Below are positions 6,425 through 10,008 of a DNA stretch of 10,008 bases, in pieces. The position numbers and the translations under genes are program-made. The first letter of the stretch is position 1. Each line of letters starts with the position of its first letter. The DNA comes from Planctomycetota bacterium. Its GTDB lineage: Bacteria; Planctomycetota; Brocadiia; SM23-32. The DNA is taken from NCBI GenBank assembly GCA_018400625.1, contig JAGYMJ010000540.1:1-10008 (forward strand), in the 5' to 3' direction. Under the pieces are notes generated by a model that was given only the letters and a program-made list of their open reading frames with translations, ran no database searches and had not been told where the DNA came from.

Positions 6425-8785
6425 TCACTTTTCCCCCTCCTTTTCAGCATACTCCAGGGCACGATCTAAGAGAGGATGTGTTATCGATTCGGCCGCACTT
6501 TTCCAACTTTCAAGCGCGCCGGGGGGAGTTAAGTCGGGTTCAAATCCGAAATTCAGGTACATTTTAACGGCCGCGGTTCGCTTAGCATGAGTGACAAGAT
6601 AAGCACGTTCGTGCCATTGTGCAAGTTTGTGCATCACATAGGACAAAGCAGCCTTACCAAGCCCCATACCCTGACAGGGCGGTCGAATGGCTATCCAATG
6701 GACCCGGCCATAGTCCTGTCCCCGAAAATCCCGATTATACCAGGCGCTCACAACCCCCACACCCCGGCCGTCAGGACCGGTAACGATAAAACAGCGCCAC
6801 TGTATGGCCTCCGGGTGATCTCCGAACTCCGATGCAAAGGTGTCATCTTTAATCGACAAATAAGGTTCAGCATCACGTTGGATGTCGGTCCAAAGTCCGA
6901 TGTCCTCTTTGGTCATCGGCCGAATCCCAAAACCGGACGGGAATGGGAAAGTGGGAATATCGTCGAGGTGTGAACGTATCATGTTGACCTGGTCGCCGGT
7001 CAAATTTTCGGGGGAAGGAATTTCCTTCAAATCCTGTTTTGCCCTGAATAACGATCGGGCCGTCCGGAACGGTTTTAAGCGGCGGCGAGCGCGGTTCAGT
7101 ACGCCGTAAGGGCTTGCCCCGATCCCGCTGAAGAACCGTCTCGGCGGCCAGGGATGGTCGGCCCAGCACCAGATTACGGCCCCGCAGACGTAAGGCGGGT
7201 CAAACGCAGCGAATTCGGCCTCTATGGCCTTCGCATGCTCGTCTTCTCCTAAGTCATGCCGCTCCAGACCCTGAAAAGAGCAGAATCCGAATTCAGTTAT
7301 AAGTATGGGCTTATCGGGGCAGCGGTCATGTAAAGTTTTGAGTCCGTTACGCCATATTTTCTCCACATTGGAACCGTCTTTTTTTCTCGTTTTAACCAGG
7401 GAAGGGTAGCTATTGATACAAATCACATCATCTTCATCAAAATTTGGATGTGATTTCCAATGGTTACTGACATGTACGCAGAGTCGGTTGGGATCGAGCT
7501 TGCGCGCGCACCGGACCAGTTCGCGGTTGCCTTCGGCCACTTCGGGGAATTTTTCCGGCGTTTCATTACTCACCGACCAGAAAATAACGCTCGGATGATT
7601 GCGGTCACGCCCGATGAGGCATTCCAACTGTCGAGCCGCAGTTGCCGTGCGAGCCGCATTTGAACGCTTCGCATCCTCATAATCCGGGCCGCCTTGGGGA
7701 AGGTCTTTCCAGAAATAGAGCGGTATTTCACAGAAGGTCAGCAACCCCAACTCATCACAGATATCCAGTTCCGCCGGGTGATGAGGATAGTGACAGAGGC
7801 GCACGAAGTTGCAACCGGCTTCCTTCATCTGTTCGAGGTCTTCGCGAACTGTTTTTAGATCCGAAGCCATGGCGGTATGCGGCGAATCTTCATGCCGGTT
7901 GAAACCCGTCAAAAAGACGCGTTCACCGTTCAGCTTCAGTCCTTTCGGCGTGGCCTTAATGCTCCGGAATCCGGCGCGGACTTCTCTTTTATCGGTCATC
8001 CGGGAGTTTTGTTTCAGGGATACCGCCGCTATATAAAGAACGGGATCTGAGGGCGACCAGGCCCGGGCTCCGTTCAGGCGGCTCGAAAGCATGACAGCTT
8101 TTGATTTTCCGGGTTGGATATCCACTTCGTCTTCCTGGATTTCCAGCAATTTATCGTCTTTTTGGGAGTCATACAGGGATACCTCACAGGCCGTTTTTTG
8201 GAGATTGCCGGTGCTGTTCTCAATCTCCAATCTGCATTTCAGCCGGCCGCCGTCGTCTTCGGGTTCGGCATCGACAATGACATTTTTTATGTATAAGAAG
8301 CTTGTCGTGTAGAGTGAGACTTCGCGCAGTATTCCGCCATAGTTACGCCAGCCCACATGCATCCCCGGCACGTCACCTTCATGGTGCGAGTTGTCGACAG
8401 ATACCGCCAGAACATTGTCATCGTCCCAGAGGACATGATCCTGTATTTCAAATTCGAACGGCAAAAACCCGTCGTGATTTTCGCCGATAAGTTGACCGTT
8501 CAACCACACCCGGGCGCGATAATTAACGCCTTCAAAGCGCAGCACAATTCTTTGCCCCTGCCAGCCCGACGGCACGGAAAGTCTTTTACGGTACCAGCCT
8601 ATGCCCTCGTAACAGTCTATATCCTGCATACTTGTCTCAAAGCACGCGGGCACCGGGGTCTCCTTCCAGAAACGATCATCATGGCCGATTTCATGGAAAC
8701 CGAGTTCTTCGCCATGGGCATAACAGTCAGGTACAAAACGCCAAAGACCGTCCAAAGACAAAGTCTTCCTCTCACACTCTTTCAT
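6425..8785 (-). CDS. GH2 glycosidase fused to a C-terminal GNAT acetyltransferase
   Basis: A 786-aa two-part protein. Residues 1 to about 165 form the GH2 sugar-binding jelly roll (DGLWRF near the start, RVWLNGQLIGENHDGFLPF at 92-110). About 166-280 is the immunoglobulin-like domain, and about 281-585 the catalytic TIM barrel. The barrel shows GFNRHEDS (294-301), the acid/base Glu408 in SVSNETPE and the nucleophile Glu498 in ILITEFGF. HEDS resembles beta-glucuronidases, but the N-x-K glucuronate-binding motif is not visible near 554-561 (GIGASPYG). The substrate is therefore open: a beta-galactoside, beta-glucuronide or amino-sugar link. A linker (about 586-615) leads to a GNAT domain (about 618-755) with acetyl-CoA motif RPPCQGMGLGKAAL (701-714) and the end motif KMYLNFGFEP (741-750). 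No signal peptide. GGAGG 10 nt before the ATG supports the start. The reading frame is continuous, with no frameshift at the join. Confidence 0.9.
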   Translation of the reverse strand: MKECERKTLSLDGLWRFVPDCYAHGEELGFHEIGHDDRFWKETPVPACFETSMQDIDCYEGIGWYRKRLSVPSGWQGQRIVLRFEGVNYRARVWLNGQLIGENHDGFLPFEFEIQDHVLWDDDNVLAVSVDNSHHEGDVPGMHVGWRNYGGILREVSLYTTSFLYIKNVIVDAEPEDDGGRLKCRLEIENSTGNLQKTACEVSLYDSQKDDKLLEIQEDEVDIQPGKSKAVMLSSRLNGARAWSPSDPVLYIAAVSLKQNSRMTDKREVRAGFRSIKATPKGLKLNGERVFLTGFNRHEDSPHTAMASDLKTVREDLEQMKEAGCNFVRLCHYPHHPAELDICDELGLLTFCEIPLYFWKDLPQGGPDYEDAKRSNAARTATAARQLECLIGRDRNHPSVIFWSVSNETPEKFPEVAEGNRELVRCARKLDPNRLCVHVSNHWKSHPNFDEDDVICINSYPSLVKTRKKDGSNVEKIWRNGLKTLHDRCPDKPILITEFGFCSFQGLERHDLGEDEHAKAIEAEFAAFDPPYVCGAVIWCWADHPWPPRRFFSGIGASPYGVLNRARRRLKPFRTARSLFRAKQDLKEIPSPENLTGDQVNMIRSHLDDIPTFPFPSGFGIRPMTKEDIGLWTDIQRDAEPYLSIKDDTFASEFGDHPEAIQWRCFIVTGPDGRGVGVVSAWYNRDFRGQDYGRVHWIAIRPPCQGMGLGKAALSYVMHKLAQWHERAYLVTHAKRTAAVKMYLNFGFEPDLTPPGALESWKSAAESITHPLLDRALEYAEKEGEK

Positions 8786-8811
8786 GCGTATCGATCCTCC
8801 AAGTATTCTTT

Positions 8812-8830
8812 AGTAACCTCAGAGGTTACT
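8812..8830. promoter_or_regulatory. 19-bp perfect palindrome between aldolase and GH2 genes
   Basis: AGTAACCTCAGAGGTTACT has two perfect 9-bp arms around a single central base. It overlaps the aldolase stop codon (8826-8828) and ends 26 bp before the GH2 ATG. As RNA it could form a 7-bp stem with a 5-nt loop. It may be a regulator binding site or an RNA processing or attenuation hairpin in the operon. No T-run follows on either strand, so it is not a standard terminator. Confidence 0.5.
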
Positions 8831-9629
8831 CTATATGTTTTTCAGCAGCTTTATCCGGCGTCATATTCCTTTTGACCACATCACACAGGGCTCTCTGAAA
8901 CGCCGAAGGATCCGGAACCTGGATAGCGTTACGTCCGAAGACTACGCCGCCCGCACCATCCGTCACCTGTTTTGCCGCCAGTTGCAGGGCATCCAATTGT
9001 TTCGGGCATTTTTCGGCCCCCAGTCCCAAAACCGGGACAGGACAGGTTTCGGTTACCTGTTTAAATTTATTGGTGTAAAAAGTCTTAATCGCATCGGCGC
9101 CGAGCTCAGCAAGAATCCGTGTGCAGACATACACTTTTTTATGCAGTTCATCCGGCGAGAGCTTTTCCGGTTCAGCGGGATAATACTCGCCTATGACCGG
9201 CAGACCGAATCGACGGGCTTCTTCACTCAGTTTGCGGAAACACTCGACGTTGGCCGCATCGGTCGCCTCGCTCCCTGTTTCAAGGGTCAGCGATATCAAA
9301 ACCGCTTCCGCTCCCAGGCGCAAGGCCTCCGCCGGCGAACAGGCGGGCACTGTTATCGAGTCCTTGTATTCCCATTGATAGCAATACACCGTGCTCCAGT
9401 TAAGCCGCACAACCGCCATGGGGGCCCCTTTGAAATTAAATACCTGACGGCAATGCGGCAGCATTCCCGGCGAGAGCAGAACGCCATCGACGCAAGAGTC
9501 GATTTTTGCAGCGGTTTCGGGCAGGTCTGTCATCCCCTCTATCGGGCCGTCAAACTCGCCATGGTCAATAGCTACGATGACTGCCCGTTCCGTACGGTTG
9601 AACAGTCTTTCCAGTCTGATGTTTTTCAT
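8826..9629 (-). CDS. Class I aldolase of the DeoC/FbaB/LsrF family
   Basis: A 267-aa cytoplasmic TIM-barrel aldolase that should form a Schiff base with its substrate. Family features are AIDHGEFDGP (20-29), the strand motif ending in the Schiff-base lysine (ADAIKTFYT, Lys182), and the C-terminal phosphate-binding part (LGLGAEKCPKQLDAL and GVVFGRNAIQ). Relatives include class I fructose-bisphosphate aldolase FbaB/DhnA and the autoinducer thiolase LsrF. Next to a sugar kinase, sulfatase and glycosidase, it most likely splits a sugar phosphate, possibly the product of the kinase at 137-1660, but the substrate is not shown by sequence. Start: GAGGA 7 nt upstream of the ATG. It is the first gene of the minus-strand cluster, 40 bp before the GH2 gene, and is probably transcribed from the region at 9640-9720, where only weak promoter boxes are seen. 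Confidence 0.85.
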   Translation of the reverse strand: MKNIRLERLFNRTERAVIVAIDHGEFDGPIEGMTDLPETAAKIDSCVDGVLLSPGMLPHCRQVFNFKGAPMAVVRLNWSTVYCYQWEYKDSITVPACSPAEALRLGAEAVLISLTLETGSEATDAANVECFRKLSEEARRFGLPVIGEYYPAEPEKLSPDELHKKVYVCTRILAELGADAIKTFYTNKFKQVTETCPVPVLGLGAEKCPKQLDALQLAAKQVTDGAGGVVFGRNAIQVPDPSAFQRALCDVVKRNMTPDKAAEKHIE

Positions 9630-9737
9630 ATGATGTTCCTCAAATTAAATGTTTCATTTTATCATGCTCGCCTTAAACTGAATCATACCTTGAACCCGGT
9701 CTGTTCCGGCAAGTTCATCGACCCGTCCCAGAATAAG

Positions 9738-9772
9738 CGTTTTCGGTCATCGGTGTTCAGTAATCGGTTTCC
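9738..9772 (-). repeat. Degenerate 7-bp tandem repeat array, left copy
   Basis: Read on the minus strand, five contiguous heptamers run GGAAACC, GATTACT, GAACACC, GATGACC and GAAAACG. They fit a GANNACC-like consensus with exact 7-bp period. The array is the mirror of the one at 9862-9896. Confidence 0.55.
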
Positions 9773-9896
9773 AAGAAACGGCTTACAAAAACTCCGTCGT
9801 GAAAGTTCCCGTCATTTGAAGTGAAAACAGTCATCCCCCGAAATCGCCGTCAGACGTTCTTTGGCACCTATGACAGATCACCGATTACTGATCACC
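9752..9896. repeat. 17-bp inverted repeat, 16/17 match, 111-bp spacing
   Basis: The segment at 9752-9768 is the reverse complement of 9880-9896 with one mismatch. The core TCAGTAATCGGT and ACCGATTACTGA match over 12 bp without error. The enclosed 111 bp hold no gene. This is the best-conserved part of the two heptamer arrays. Confidence 0.65.
9862..9896 (+). repeat. Degenerate 7-bp tandem repeat array, right copy
   Basis: On the plus strand GATCACC, GATTACT and GATCACC follow each other at 9876-9896. Two more degenerate units lie before them (TGGCACC and TATGACA, 9862-9875). Consensus is GATNACC, in opposite orientation to the left array. Confidence 0.55.
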
Positions 9897-9952
9897 CGCT
9901 TGCTGTGGGACCCCTTACTCGCGCGGGCCGGCACGCAGGCGCTGAAGTATTG

Positions 9953-9981
9953 TTGACATTCCTTGCTGTTTTTCATAGACT
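9953..9981 (+). promoter_or_regulatory. Strong sigma70-type promoter pointing out of the window
   Basis: A perfect TTGACA (9953-9958), a 17-bp spacer and TAGACT (9976-9981, four of six) predict a start near 9988, for a plus-strand gene beyond 10008. Just downstream GCGTAA occurs twice, at 9993-9998 and 10003-10008, exactly 10 bp apart. That could be a regulator site on one face of the helix, but the window ends there. Confidence 0.65.
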
Positions 9982-10008
9982 AGTGCTGAGTTGCGTAAGT
10001 CCGCGTAA

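Larger units (their letters stand above)
9630..10008. other. Intergenic region upstream of the aldolase operon
   Basis: No supported gene lies here. The stretch holds two mirrored heptamer-repeat arrays (9738-9772 and 9862-9896) and an outward plus-strand promoter at the right edge. For the aldolase operon only weak boxes can be found on the minus strand: TTGCCG (9712-9707), a 19-bp spacer and TATGAT (9687-9682). The layout suggests a divergent pair, with the other gene beginning past the window. Confidence 0.5.

Noticed and set aside
8835..9824. Long plus-strand open frame (329 codons) opposite the aldolase
   Set aside because: It is antisense to a clear aldolase with conserved motifs, its translation is rich in Arg, Phe and His without recognisable domains, and no ribosome site was seen.
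9878..9976. Minus-strand 32-codon open frame ending in the heptamer repeat
   Set aside because: No ribosome site, no recognisable product, and it overlaps the plus-strand promoter; its last codons are just the repeat.
1..10008. CRISPR array, tRNA, rRNA, transposase or phage genes
   Set aside because: No regular spaced repeats of CRISPR type, no cloverleaf or rRNA-like sequence, and no recognisable transposase, integrase or phage protein were seen.

Overview
The window holds seven protein genes and looks like a carbohydrate-use locus of a Gram-negative saccharolytic bacterium. The mix is a Cys-type sulfatase, a secreted SUMF1-like protein, a GH2 glycosidase, an FGGY sugar kinase, a class I (DeoC/FbaB-type) aldolase and a GspL/GspM type II secretion pair. 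It fits the PVC superphylum (Kiritimatiellota, Lentisphaerota or Planctomycetota relatives) best. That placement is an inference from gene content; no rRNA or other marker gene is present.

Layout. At the left edge is a short non-coding lead with a good sigma70-type promoter (61-89), then one plus-strand gene, an FGGY-family kinase (137-1660). A GC-rich convergent intergenic region (1661-1926) is packed with inverted repeats. Everything from 1927 to 9629 is on the minus strand. In transcription order it reads: aldolase (9629-8826), GH2 glycosidase fused to a GNAT acetyltransferase (8785-6425), sulfatase (6385-5003), secreted SUMF1-domain protein (4925-3945), gspL-like (3887-2469) and gspM-like (2445-1927). 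The first three are spaced about 40 bp apart and look like one operon. A well-formed promoter in the gap after the sulfatase suggests that the SUMF1-like gene, and perhaps gspLM, can also be transcribed separately. The right end (9630-10008) has no supported gene. It holds two inverted arrays of a degenerate 7-bp repeat and a strong outward promoter (9953-9981) for a plus-strand gene beyond the window.

Working together (inference). The sulfatase and the glycosidase have no signal peptide, so they probably act in the cytoplasm on small imported sulfated sugars. The sulfatase would remove sulfate, the GH2 domain would cleave the glycosidic bond, and the fused GNAT domain might acetylate a released amino group. 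The kinase and the aldolase would phosphorylate and split a deoxy-sugar or ketose; the isomerase expected between those steps is not in the window. The SUMF1-like protein is exported and has lost one of the two catalytic cysteines of formylglycine-generating enzymes, so it probably does not mature the neighbouring sulfatase. GspL and GspM are inner-membrane platform parts of a type II secretion or type IV pilus-like machine whose other parts are not here.

Most noteworthy: the GH2-GNAT fusion, the SUMF1-like protein with Ser in place of a catalytic Cys beside a Cys-type sulfatase, the isolated gspLM pair, a 19-bp perfect palindrome over the aldolase stop codon, and the mirrored heptamer-repeat arrays upstream of the aldolase.
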